The notes under the pieces were generated by a model. It saw only the letters and a list, made by a program, of their open reading frames with translations, was not told the DNA's origin and ran no database searches. From Alopecurus myosuroides (taxonomy: Eukaryota; Streptophyta; Magnoliopsida; Poales; Poaceae): a stretch of 64,000 nucleotides of DNA. The translations under genes and the position numbers were made by a program. Each line of letters opens with the position of its first letter. Position 1 is the first letter of the stretch. This document shows positions 44,788 to 55,618 of this stretch, in pieces. The stretch lies in contig CM054061.1 of assembly GCA_028641055.1 (NCBI GenBank), positions 114,522,019-114,586,018 of the forward strand, given 5' to 3'.

Positions 44788-47700
44788 ATGGATGAAGTAA
44801 CCTCCTTCGGTTATCCGATGGCTGACGAGGGGTTCAGGTGCGATGGCGGAGCTAGCTCTGGTGGAATGCCAGCCGACAACGAGCTGCTGGATTCGGTTGT
44901 CGCGCGTTGTTGTGCCACGGGGGTAAGTTCTTCTCGTCTTCTTCCTTCTCTCTCTAAATCCCACACCCTGCCATTTCTATCTTAAATGCAGCACCCCCAA
45001 CTGCAAGTATATACAGACGCATTTAATGATCTTCTAGTTCCAGAGATTTTAATGCGCTCCCTCCTGCTCGTTTTCCCTCCCAGGTTGCTGTCGTGAAAGA
45101 CGGTGGGGAGAAGCCATTGGGGAGTACTTTAGGAGCTGATCTGCTGCAGCTTGAGGGCCACGGGACAAGCAATGTAAAAACAATCTTCACGTAGAACTAG
45201 CAGGGGTTATAACAATCACTCCCCGTTAGTGAATTTGCCGGTAGACTCACTGTTTTTAATCTTCCCATTTCCTCCAGGGTGCGGATCAAGTAGCATGCTT
45301 GCCAGTTGATGCTACTGTGTCAGCCGCTGACAGCACGAAGCCTCTAGAGAACGAAGCCCGGAGGTGCGCGATGCGCGGGAAACAAGTTGCTGCCTGCCAG
45401 GTTTTCTTTTTCTTGCATGATAAAAAATGTCCTTTTTGGTTCCCCCTCCGCCCCCGTATTTTTTCTTTCTGTTTGTACTTAGTGTAAAGCTACAACTTAT
45501 TGCATATACAAAAGTTGTTTTTGTCGTATGCTTTGAAAATCGAAAAAGGCTATATTCCTTTTGGGTGTCAGAAAAGGAACCAAAAATGGGCCACCACAGT
45601 CGAATCTGCCAAGCCCCCACCCCCACCCCACCCCCCCACAGATCGTTCTCCCCCCCGTCACTTTTTTAAGAGTGCAGCCAGAGCCCTCGCTTTCTCACCT
45701 TGCTAGCATCCCCATGGCGCGCGCGGTGCGTAGTGTCGATTCGCTAGCTCTTGCTTCCAGTGTTACTGAAAGCGATTTAGAAGTATGCATCCTTCTTTTA
45801 CACCACCCCCCTCCCCCCGTATTCTGCTATCTTATCACCTTATCCATTTTTAACTATTGGTTTCTTGGAAATAAAATCGCAGGAAGTTGCTCCTGATCTT
45901 TTGAAGAGGTTTGGAGCGGAGGACGAACTTAACGCTACTGCCGACCAACAAGTAAGATGTTGCTCCAGACTGGGGTTCCTGCAAGTTGTGATCTTGCTAA
46001 CCCATTTTTGTCGATCTTTTTTTTCTTTGGGATTTGCAAGCAGTTCGAGCATCCCTGCAGGAGAAATTCGCGCAGGCCAGGTCTGCCAAATTTGCAGCAA
46101 GAAGAGCTGCTGATTCTTCAGAGAGGGGGGAGATGTCACAGCTGGAGATTAGGCGTGAATTGGCTGAGCTCCGCGAGTTTGTCACGCAGCTAGCTAGTCA
46201 AGTCTCTGAGGCTGTTGTTGCCTACCAGGCAGCAAGCCGTGATGTTAAAAGTGAGCTCGTGGATATTGCACGCCTATTCAAGGAGGCCGAGGTGCGGCGA
46301 GGGGCAAGCTTCCGCGGTTTGGTGGATGCTTATGTTCTTGGCCCGCATGCACGCAGCGCGATAACCTGGCCAATTAAAAGGTATTCAGTCATCACACTAG
46401 CTCCTGCATGTACTTTTCCCCTATCCCCCGAATGTGTATGAACTGAACAATTTTTAACTTTGCCCATTTTGGCAGCGTCGATGAGTTCCAACATGCTATT
46501 GGTGTTGTTCTGGCCGGGCAAGGAGTCCACATTTCTTCCGGTTCTCTGCCCCCACCACCTCCACCACCTGCAGCTGAAGGTTGCGTGCTCCGTGTTTCTA
46601 ACGACAACGGCATGAGCTCAAACGAGCCGGTGAGGGTTCACTCTGGTTCGTCAAAACGGAAAGAAGCCGACAAACAGAACGAGCCTGGCCTGTCGTTAGA
46701 CAATGAATTGTCTGCTGCTGCAACTTTCACTATTTCTTGGATTGGGTCGCGTATTCCTAGACGTCAGCTCGACAGGTATAAAAACATCTACCTATGCCTT
46801 TGTTGGTGGTCTATTCCTCTCTTTTCGTTTATGCTTATTCCTCTGTTTGTTGTTGGTGAAAAATCTTTAGGGAATGGGTTTTCCTTGAAGGCCATCCTTT
46901 GGTGCGTGTCACTGATAGTAGGATTAGCAGCATTGCAAGGGGACAGCTGGACATGGATCATTCCATGGTTGATGGATTTGCTCGTATACTTAATTCAGAG
47001 GAGGCTGCAAAGTTCCGTGCTGATCCTGCCAGGATGCCAAGGCTCTTCTTGACTGCAACATTCGTGGTAGGTTTCTACACCCCCCCACCAAGCAGTCAGA
47101 TTTCCCAAATGTACCTGTTTTAAGACAAAGGGGCAATAAAAAAATGATGTTATCTCTGTGAAGAAATGATCCTTTTAATTGGAATTTTTTTATCCCAGCG
47201 AAACGCCCTTGGGATTGAGGCTTCTCATTTGACCGATGTCCAGATGCTTTCTTCCTTCTTCGTCGGTTTCGACATCAGGCATTGCCGCGAGGTTCGCACT
47301 GGCTTGTTCTATGTTATTTTTTGTCCCTTATGCAGGCATGGATATGAAATCTGTGCAAATTTGTCCACTATGCAGGTCGTTGCTGTTGTGCCGCATGAAA
47401 ATATGTGGGTTTGCTTTTCTTGGGATATCGTTAAGCAAACCTTCTCTGTTGCTGACCCCACATGCACTAACAAGACCACGGCTTATGTAAACCAAAAGCA
47501 CAAGCAGAGCTATACGCTGATACATGCTAGGCTGATCCAGGCACTGCGCGATATCCATCAGAACAGCCAGATTGGGCTGGGTCCATGGCTTCCAGTTCTC
47601 CACAACACTATAGGCCGTGGCTGCGTCAGGTTAGTTAGTGGACGATTGCAAGTTGCCATGGTTGTTAGCTACATGTGTTTTTTTTGATTAATCCGAGCTG

Positions 47701-47944
47701 AAGCTGTGTTTCTGTTATGTACAGGTACTCCACCGGCGCTTATGCTGTCACGTGCGCCCGTGTCATCGACTGTACATCTGGTGGGCTTGCAGTCGATAGT
47801 TTCGACATCCGCCAGTGCACTACGGACCTGCTATACAAGCTTATTTGTTCTGATGGGAACAAGGGCAACTTCGTGCTTCCCATGATTGATGTTCCTGGTG
47901 ATAGCAAGCATCAGAAGACGGGGTCGCCTGCAGACGTGGCCTGA
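44788..47944 (+). CDS. Coiled-coil protein with Ulp1-like C-terminal domain (634 aa, 11 exons)
   Basis: Exons: 44788-44922, 45084-45173, 45278-45400, 45678-45782, 45883-45951, 46061-46380, 46476-46775, 46871-47066, 47199-47291, 47376-47629, 47725-47944. All junctions are GT-AG and the frame stays open over 1905 nt, strong evidence for a real gene. Residues 1-174 are low in structure. About 190-260 is a helical, heptad-like segment (QLEIRRELAELREFVTQLASQ). A seven-proline run and Lys-rich linker follow. From about 385 the pattern DWVFLEGHPLV... to residue 634 recalls the Ulp1-like (C48) domain of plant mobile-element-related proteins. In the catalytic region WVCFSWD (488-494) and the Asp of VADPTC (504) are seen, but the His that normally precedes W is Met487, and the expected DCG near 563-571 is YSTGAYAVTC. 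It is therefore probably not an active protease. The role is unknown. Confidence 0.72.
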
Positions 47945-49322
47945 TTTCGATTGACCAAAAAAAGAAGCGACTTAGCCTGGAAAAATCGTGGACGTTTGAT
48001 TTTGTATTCCCTTCAAGAATTATCAAGGTTGCTAGCTGTTTGTTATTTGATGTTATGCGAACCTTATTCTCGTATGGATCATGCTTTTTTTAAGTACATT
48101 TGCAGTGCAATGGTTTGTTATTTTTATTGGTTTTGAATTCTGCCTCCTACTTACGAAGGTGGCTATGCCTACTTGGACCTCCCGCCCATTGGCTATGCAA
48201 ACTTGTCGTCATCGGATCTCCAGCTGTTTTCGTCGCCGTGCCCCCTTGGAGGCTGTTTTCGTCGCCGTCCCCACTTGGAGGCTCCACTATTAGGAAGTAG
48301 CGGTGGCGGCATTAAGGATATGAGGGAGAAGTTTGTCTATCGCCGACAGTAGACCTCGTTTTGTCGGGCTGTAACAGTGTCCGGGGGGGGGGGTGTGGGA
48401 GCGGGGTAATCCCGTGGAGGACGCTTGCACATACCGACGTGCGCTATAACGGCGTCGACGGTAGACCCCGGGCAGACAAACAATGGTCGTCGTCCGTTGG
48501 AGTTGCCACGCGTAGGGGCAGCTGGTCGCAGCGGATGCGACTGATCCAATGGATGGGGGACCGGAAGACCGCCGCGCTAAAAATGAAAACGTAAGAGCAG
48601 TCGACTTTCTGGGGGGCACCCTATCCCCCGCCGCATAAAGGAGGATACGGGGGAGGCGAGGCGGTCGCATCCGGTTTGTCCGTTGGAGTTGCCACGCGTA
48701 GGGGCAGCTGGTCGTAGCGGATGCGACTGATCCAATGGATGGGGGACCGGAAGACCGCCGCGCTAAAAATGAAAACGTAAGAGCAGTCGACTTTCTGGGG
48801 GGCACCATATCCCCCGCCGCATAAAGGAGGATACGGGGGAGGCGAGGCGGTCGCAGCCGGGTTTGATAGTGGATCCCACGCTTTTCTGGGGGACCGGCGA
48901 CCGGGAAGTAGAGATATAGATGTTCGCTACAGCTTCGTCGACAGTGGGGCCCATGAAGACGAATAAAGGAGGATAGCAGTCGCCACTCTAGGAGGATAGC
49001 CATCGCAGGGGGGGGGGGGGGAGTGGTTTTGGGTGAGAAGGACGGCGAAAAGGGGCTTTTTAACAATACGACGCTGAAACGGTATAATGCGAGGTGCATT
49101 GCCACAAGAGACGACTCGAGGGAAATGTTTTTATAGGGGGGAAAACGAAAATTATTCAACTAACACAAGACATTACAAACATAATATTACATAAGTTAAG
49201 CAATTAACAACATTACGTCAACAACAACAGCCAAACGAACAAATTTTCAGCGGACTGACTAAGGGTAGGGATTGGGAACACGAAGTAGTGGGGTTTTTTG
49301 TGGTGGAAGCCAAGATCAAGGC
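47945..49322. repeat. Intergenic with a 186-bp tandem duplication
   Basis: 48494-48679 and 48680-48862 are near-identical direct copies that begin CCGTTGGAGTTGCCACGCG and end in GGAGGCGAGGCGGTCGCA. Long G runs are at 48387 and 49010. The 289-codon minus-strand ORF 48290-49159 runs through the duplication and repeats its own peptide, so it is a by-product. A smaller duplicate near 48220-48280 (TTTTCGTCGCCGT) is also present. Confidence 0.6.
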
Positions 49323-50838
49323 CTAGGTCTCCTTGAAATGGTCCTCATCGACTGTCATGTAGACTTCGCCAACGCTTGCAAGGTCCATCAGAAAGGGCCT
49401 ATAGTTTTTTTACAAACCAAATTGTTATGATACACAAAATAAAATATTTGACGAGACGATATAAATAAGGTTGCTAAATACAGAAAGTTTGCAAAACAAA
49501 CCTGACAACATCTGGAGTTGTAACCAAAACACGACTTATATCGCTAATATGGCAACCCTTAGGACCAGCACTACACATTAATATGGAAAAAAGGGAAATA
49601 TGGCTCAGTAGGTTTTTTAATCAGTTTTACGGTGACAAAACACATTAAGATGTACAAACCTTCGAGTAAGGTTTTTCAGAGCAGTAAAAACGGCAACAGA
49701 TATAGGAGTCCCCAGGGTAGATGCTTGCTGATAACAAAATACAAAATAATTAAGGAAAACAACAAGAGAGTAAGGGGGTTAGGGGGGTGTATAGAGCTAG
49801 CTAAAACTAACGGGCACTTCACAAGGAGAATCAGGAGCATAATCGACAATGGTAGCTGAAGAAGAGCTCGGAGCTAAAGAAGCAATTGGCACAGGAGCCA
49901 CTTGTTCAGGAACTAATGCCACAGCCGATTGCTCCGCATCAACAGAAGGCACCTAGGTATGATCCTACGGCATTAGTTTCTGTGCATGTAAGTTTATGTT
50001 ATTGCATATGAAATGTAAGCCAATCAGTCACATACCAGATTAATTGAAACTTTTGGACGCAGGAGGTCAACGTGAGTTTTTATAACATTGATGAAATGAA
50101 GAGTAATCTCGTTGAAATCTGTAATAGCACTGGTATGTAACAGTAGTTTTTAGTGCATTCACAGTAGGTGCAGATAAGGAAATCTGAGCATAAAAGGAAT
50201 TTTTCTTTTTTCGCTAGGAAGCAATTCTTACGTGCAAGAGTACGCGTTTAGTTCAGGATTGACAGTACACCTAGTTATCCTTCTAGTGAAAGTACCGTAG
50301 CCAGCTGGACTGTAACATGGAAATGTATGACTACTTCAGTTCAATGAACAATTTCTTTGGAGTGACGAAAATAAAAGACAAAAGGGACAAACCGCAGTGC
50401 ACGAAAGTGCTTTTCAAGCGCAGGATCTTCACCAAACCTGATTTTTTGTGAATAATCCGAGTTTGTGTAAGACTCTAAAAAACAACCAAATAAGTAGCAA
50501 ACTATACCCTAATTTGTTTACCAAATGTAGCCACTCATCTTCCCAGTCCCATCCTCGAAAGTGTAAGTGCCTTTGTCCCCGATATATCCATATTGTGGAA
50601 TAGTCCAACAAGGCGGATCTACAGAAAACAAGGAAGGATAATGAAAACAGTGGCTAATATTACTTCAACGAGAGGGGGGGGGGTGGGTTTATGAACAACA
50701 TACCGATGTAATCACAGTGTTGTTGACCACAAGACCCATGGAATGTTTGCTCTTGATTCCATCAGACAACATCTTTATTGTCAAAGGCATGAGAGTATTC
50801 CTAGTGTTAGGAACATCTGGCGACATAAGAGAAGACAT
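49323..50838 (-). pseudogene. RPA32 (RPA2)-like single-stranded DNA-binding protein gene, damaged
   Basis: RPA32 is the middle subunit of replication protein A, which coats single-stranded DNA in replication and repair. Minus-strand exon 1 (50838-50704) gives LMPLTIKMLSDGIKSKHSMG and VVNNTVITS. Exon 2 from 50618 gives IRLVGLFHNMD and, one frame away, YTFEDGTGKMSGYIW, the OB-fold core. Later exons give EDPALEKHFRALR (to 50394), ITRCTVNPELNAY, then ITDFNEITLHFINVIKTH. The C-terminus has a winged-helix-like HISDISRVLVTTPDVV and VGEVYMTVDEDHFKET, with a stop at 49323. The exon order and C-terminal motif match RPA32. Exon 2 lacks one G in a GGGG run, and its 3' splice edge also appears one G short. 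As written it is not translatable past about residue 70. A polishing error would make it a gene. Confidence 0.7.
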
Positions 50839-51489
50839 CTAAACAACAAGAGAGTTACCACCTTGCAATTAGCGAATAAACTACTGAAAGCATAAAAGAA
50901 CATACAAGAGAGATGATGGCATATAACCTAGTTCAATATCAGCAACAGAGAGGGAAAGAGACTGAAAGAAGATAACCGAGGAAGAAGGGGGCATGAAGGA
51001 AGATAACCGGGGTAGTTCTGTAGAAGGAAGGGGTGCACGTGAGACTATAGAGGCTATATGGAAGACTTGGCATATTATCAGTGTGGGGCTGGTGCTAAAG
51101 GGAACGTAGGAAAAGACCACAAGCACAAAATATGGCTGACAAACTGACAGTACATTTTTAGAAAAGACAGCAACTACAAAAGCAAACACATACAGCGGTA
51201 TGGCACTGCGCAGCACGTTCTGTCCTTTTTTCTGGGGGAATGCAGGGGGCAGCGCCAATAGCTTAAAAAGAGAGCAAGATCAAGCAACAAAAAGATCACT
51301 TGAGCAGAGACAAGTAGAGAAGAAGACCTCAGGGAAGGGAGGTAGGGAGCAAGAACTAAGCGAGGAGGAAGGGAGGTAGAACACTAAATAGGTTTATTTT
51401 TGGATTTTTCTCCTTAGTGTGTTTGTTTTTAGCATTTCTTCTACCCCATGCAGTAGACCCCCCCCACTCATCTGTAACAGTGCGGTCTT
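50839..51489. other. Intergenic between RPA32-like and small membrane gene
   Basis: 5' flank of the minus-strand RPA32-like gene. The minus-strand ORF 50881-51258 has no recognisable motif and is not called. Confidence 0.3.
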
Positions 51490-51867
51490 ATGTTTTTACA
51501 GATGAGGAGCCACTCGTCAGCTGGTGTGCTGTGGATGCTAACAATAGCTGCAGTCTCGACCATGGCGATGGTGCAAGGAAGCTACAAAGAACTTCTCGTT
51601 GCAACAGCTGTAGTCGCTTCCACGTGCCTCCAAATGTGGTACACGGTTGAAGCATGCGACAGAGACAACGGCGAGAAGAAACAAGCAAGATGCAGAAGGA
51701 AAGCGTGCGCGCTTCACATGCTAATAAACATAGGATTCTGTATAGAAGTATACCACGACTTTGGTCTTGAAAACGGATTTCTGGTGTACATATACGCGTT
51801 GTTGTACTCCACACTAGGATGCATATTCTATGGTAGAATTGAAATAGGTTTAGCAGAGGTTCAATAA
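51490..51867 (+). CDS. Small hydrophobic membrane protein, unknown (125 aa)
   Basis: I do not recognise the family. The frame starts at 51490, with a second ATG at 51502. It shows two adjacent hydrophobic segments (residues about 12-30 and 36-54: LWMLTIAAVSTMAMV, LLVATAVVASTCLQMW), a basic loop (KKQARCRRKAC) and two more hydrophobic stretches (about 83-95 and 102-117). Three to four membrane helices are plausible. An upstream open segment (51417-51489) with a good acceptor-like TTTTTACAG before the second ATG suggests this could be the last exon of a spliced gene. It stands alone between minus-strand genes. The chance of a spurious ORF is real. Confidence 0.4.
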   Translation: MFLQMRSHSSAGVLWMLTIAAVSTMAMVQGSYKELLVATAVVASTCLQMWYTVEACDRDNGEKKQARCRRKACALHMLINIGFCIEVYHDFGLENGFLVYIYALLYSTLGCIFYGRIEIGLAEVQ

Positions 51868-51978
51868 CGAATGAAATGGGAAGAATTAAGGCAAAACTTC
51901 ATGAATTTTTTCACTCCATAAAATATGAATAGACGCAGTGGAAGCAAAAAAACAACAAACATACATAAAATAATGAAA

Positions 51979-54900
51979 CTAGTCATCAATATCTTGGACG
52001 AATTCTTTAGGCGGCCGGCCTTTGTTGTCGGCAATGTGCATAAGCGTGTATAAAAGACGGGCCCTATGCTTCTCGTTGTCTGAAGCGGCCAAGAGAGAAA
52101 GCACCATGCTTCACACCGTCCCAAGTATGGCAAAAGACCATAGCCTGCACGCTAGACTCGCACCTGAAAATACAGATTAATTGGAACTAGTTAATTGGAG
52201 GACAAAATTGAAACACAATGGAACAAATAAAGAAATGAACAGAGAAGAAAATATAGAAATAACCATTTTCCGGAGGCAGAAGATGGGAAGGTCCTCTTCA
52301 GCCCGGAGTCCATGAATAAATGACTCCAGCCATCTTCTTCGACGAGCTAGTCTTGGAAAAAATAATTGCACGACTGAACGAAAGCTAGGTGAAGCACAAG
52401 TAGAGACCTTCTTATGCTCAACCCAAGGATCAAGGGATGGGTGGACAGAAGGAACCCCGTACACAGTTATTTGCTTCCTCTTCAAATCCCATGCAAATGC
52501 TGTCAGGTTGTCAGCAACCATGGCAGTACAGAAGAACTGGAACGCAGAACAACCAATGTAATGCAAGTCAGTACAGGACAAGAAATAACAGGGGAACTGG
52601 AATTTGAGTTAGTGCAATAAAAACATTCCAGACGAGGTTTATTATTTCACCATTTGGCACCTAGACGCGTCGTATCCAATGTGACTCCCAATAAACTGGT
52701 CACGCACGACCGGCGAACGAATGTAATTCTCGTCTGTGGTAACTGAATACTGAAGAGAAAAAGACATTGATCATCATAACGAATTTGATAATTAAAGGGG
52801 CAGGAATAATAATATAGTTTTTAGAGGCACTAACGTAAAATCCAGGACCAATGAAATGCCTCAAAGTGAATCGAACAATCTGGTCGTAAATATTTGAATC
52901 AACCTGACGGAAGCACCTAAACAAAGCCTCACATACATTTCGGCCCAACTCGCTGTAAGGACCAAATTCAGCAGAAATCATAGTACCAGATATCTCAACG
53001 GTGGTAGGGAGCCGGTGAGGACCCAACAACCCACTTGTAAAAATGTGAAGCAGCAGCAGGGTCGTGGTAAAACTTCTCGACATGAAGATCCCAAGGACTT
53101 TCAGAAAATTTCACACGCACGTTACGACGCAGTGCAAGATTAGCAGAGTCGAAATTGTCATCAGGTATCTGCTCGTTCAAATCGATCGACTCTAGAGCAT
53201 GTTTAGCAGTGACAAATGATCTAGAAGAAAGGCGTGGCGATAAAGACAAGTCATGACATCTGCTAGCTAGATCCAACGACTTTGGAGAAGTGACTGAACT
53301 AGTTTCTTGGGATCTTTCCATTGGCCAGTCAGGAATCAACTCGAAGGACGGGGGAGACAAGGAACATGGCCTTGCAACAACATTACATTTGGTTCCTAAA
53401 ACAAAAAACAATTTTTTCTTTCATGCATTATGTAAATAGAAACAATATGGACAGTTTTTGTTCAATTAGATTGAAGGGAAATAAAATTACCAGATGACGG
53501 AGTGAAGGGAGATGTAGACTTGTTCAAGCTTAGTTCTGAAGCATCATCATTGCCAGACAGATGAGAAGCGCCATCGGAAGAGCATATAGCTTGAATCAAC
53601 AAAGCAGTTTCCTCCTCAATTTGAATCCTGGCAGCAGTAAGAATTTTAAGACAACGAGCCTTATGCTTCTTAGCCGCAAGCACAATGTCAGTCTGTCAAA
53701 AAAATAGAGACAATGAATGAAAAGATAAAGGAAATGAATTTATTATGTAACCAAAACAATATGAACTATTTTCAGGAAAGCAACATTTGGTTTCTTATAC
53801 CTTAATAGGCATACCAACATTAGAAATAACGCTCAAAACAGAAGCGGTAGCAGGATGATCAGAAACAGTCAAACCACTGCTCACAGAAGAGAATTCAGAA
53901 TGGAACAATGGAGAGGAGACATCTGCCACTGAATTGATTTGCGGAGAAGGGGTTGCAGTTGCAAGTTTAACCGAACAATTGTGCGTAGAGATTTTTCTTT
54001 TGCGTGAGCTTCCTAGATCAAGGAGCCAGTCGGGTACAGTCCTGACAAACACAACACGTTCGCCTTCTCGCGGCTACAACATGAACAAGGACAAAATTAA
54101 AGCAGGCCGAAATATGTCAAGCGTGTTTTTTAAGAACGACAAGAAAAAACGAAGTGAAATAATCTTTTTGTACCTTCCCTGCGCCAAAAACACGACGTGG
54201 AGTAGAGCCGGCAAGCCCAACAGTGTCACACATGACTAATTTGGAAATCAAGGCAGCGTCATAAACCTTGATCCTCGACCTTATGTCAGGTGGTGGAGAC
54301 ACATCACCATAGTCCATACTGTCAAGGTAGAATATCTAAAAATAAACATGAAGTGAGCGAGAAAAGCGTCAGCCTTTTCATTACGAATAAAAAGTGACAA
54401 AGTAGAATGGAAATTTCAAACGGCAGATTAAACACCTGAAGAAAAATGGCAACACCGACAGGGACTTCAACAGTTTGCTTCTGACGGACACTACGCCTAC
54501 ATGTCACACAAGAAGATATGACAGACTCCAAGAAAAAGGAACTCCAATTGAATTGATTTATTTTGTCGGCTTCTACGATTGCAGGCCAAAAATTGGTAGA
54601 TTCAGATTTTGTAGGAGAGTCATCGTCAACCAGCAGACAGACTAGGTAAACAACAATGGCTATTCTGAACCTATCGGTATCAAAGGAAGAGTAGTCATTG
54701 TAATCCATGGAATCAAGAACTTTTAGAGCAGCAGCGCTAGGAGTCAGGCATTGGTCATCGACAGATATTAGAGAAGAAACACGGTCGTACGAAGAAGAAG
54801 ACTTGTCCAAAGAGGAGTCCCATACCTCCTTGCCACGATATGGAAGACCGAAAACAATTGAAACATATTCGGAAAACAAGTCAACACGGATAGAAGGAGA

Positions 54901-55197
54901 TAACTTCATGCAACGTTGCATGCAGTCAACTTTCGACACAAGCCAAATAGTGAATGGATGATCCGGCGGAACAAAGTTCAAGCCGTTAGAGAAAGCACCA
55001 AAACCAGTAGAGCGAACCAATTTTTTGTGTTCATCAGAGAAACGAGGGGCAATGCCATTGAACACTGCTACTGAAGAAATGCGTGGAGAAACTTTATCTA
55101 GGTGGACAACGTCGGCAGAAGTTGATGCAGAATGCACTTCTCGTGGTGATCGCTTCCCACGCCCAAGCCATGTACTAGACTTGGTGATGGAAGCCAT
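51979..55197 (-). pseudogene. Plant-specific Ulp1-like gene, with frame breaks
   Basis: Minus-strand exons: 55197-54436, 54335-54174, 54073-53801, 53692-53491, 53395-52835, 52749-52651, 52536-52408, then exons to 51979. The first four junctions are GT-AG and in phase. The N-terminus (SDEHKKLVRSTGFGAF, PFTIWLVSKVDC, VVYLVCLLVDD, IFYLDSMDYG) is of the type seen in plant proteins that end in a Ulp1/C48-like domain. The C-terminal part has RHFIGPGFY, RDQFIGSHIGYDASRCQM and LTAFAWDLKRKQITV, then SSVQAMVFCHTWDG. It resembles the end of the 634-residue forward gene. Frames fail to join near 53000 (stop at 52995), about 52370 and about 52030. No intact catalytic His/Cys pair is visible. It is probably a decaying gene, or one with assembly indels. 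Confidence 0.6.
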
Positions 55198-55618
55198 TGA
55201 ATATAGAGTAAGGTAGAGGAGAATGGAAAGCAGGTTGGAAGGGAGGGCAGAGGGGGTAGGGTGGAATATATGCAGGCATAGTGGTTTGGTCGGGGCGATT
55301 CAAATTTTTGAATTTTCGACATGCAGTAGCCTACAGTAGTAGACTAGAGGTCCCTACGAGCCAACTGTTCATGCAAAAGACAGCAACTGTACAGCTACTC
55401 TATATGAATTTATAGCACAGGAGCATGCAAAAGTCAAGGCAGTTCAAGTAGAGGCATCAAAGTGTAGAGGATTTTCAAATGAAAGGGGTTACAACACACA
55501 CCATGGATAAAATGAGCAGCAAAGGAACCTAAACAATTCTAGCAAACGGATTACATTTCCACTAGGTTGGCCGAACTAAATCCATTTTAAAAAGGTTTCT
55601 TGATGATTAGCATCGGAA
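55198..55618. other. Intergenic between Ulp1-like and FAR1-like genes
   Basis: About 420 bp, likely containing the promoter of the Ulp1-like gene. No TATA box stands out with certainty. Confidence 0.3.

Noticed and set aside
48290..49159. 289-codon minus-strand ORF
   Set aside because: It runs through the 186-bp tandem duplication and contains the same peptide twice. No motif is seen.
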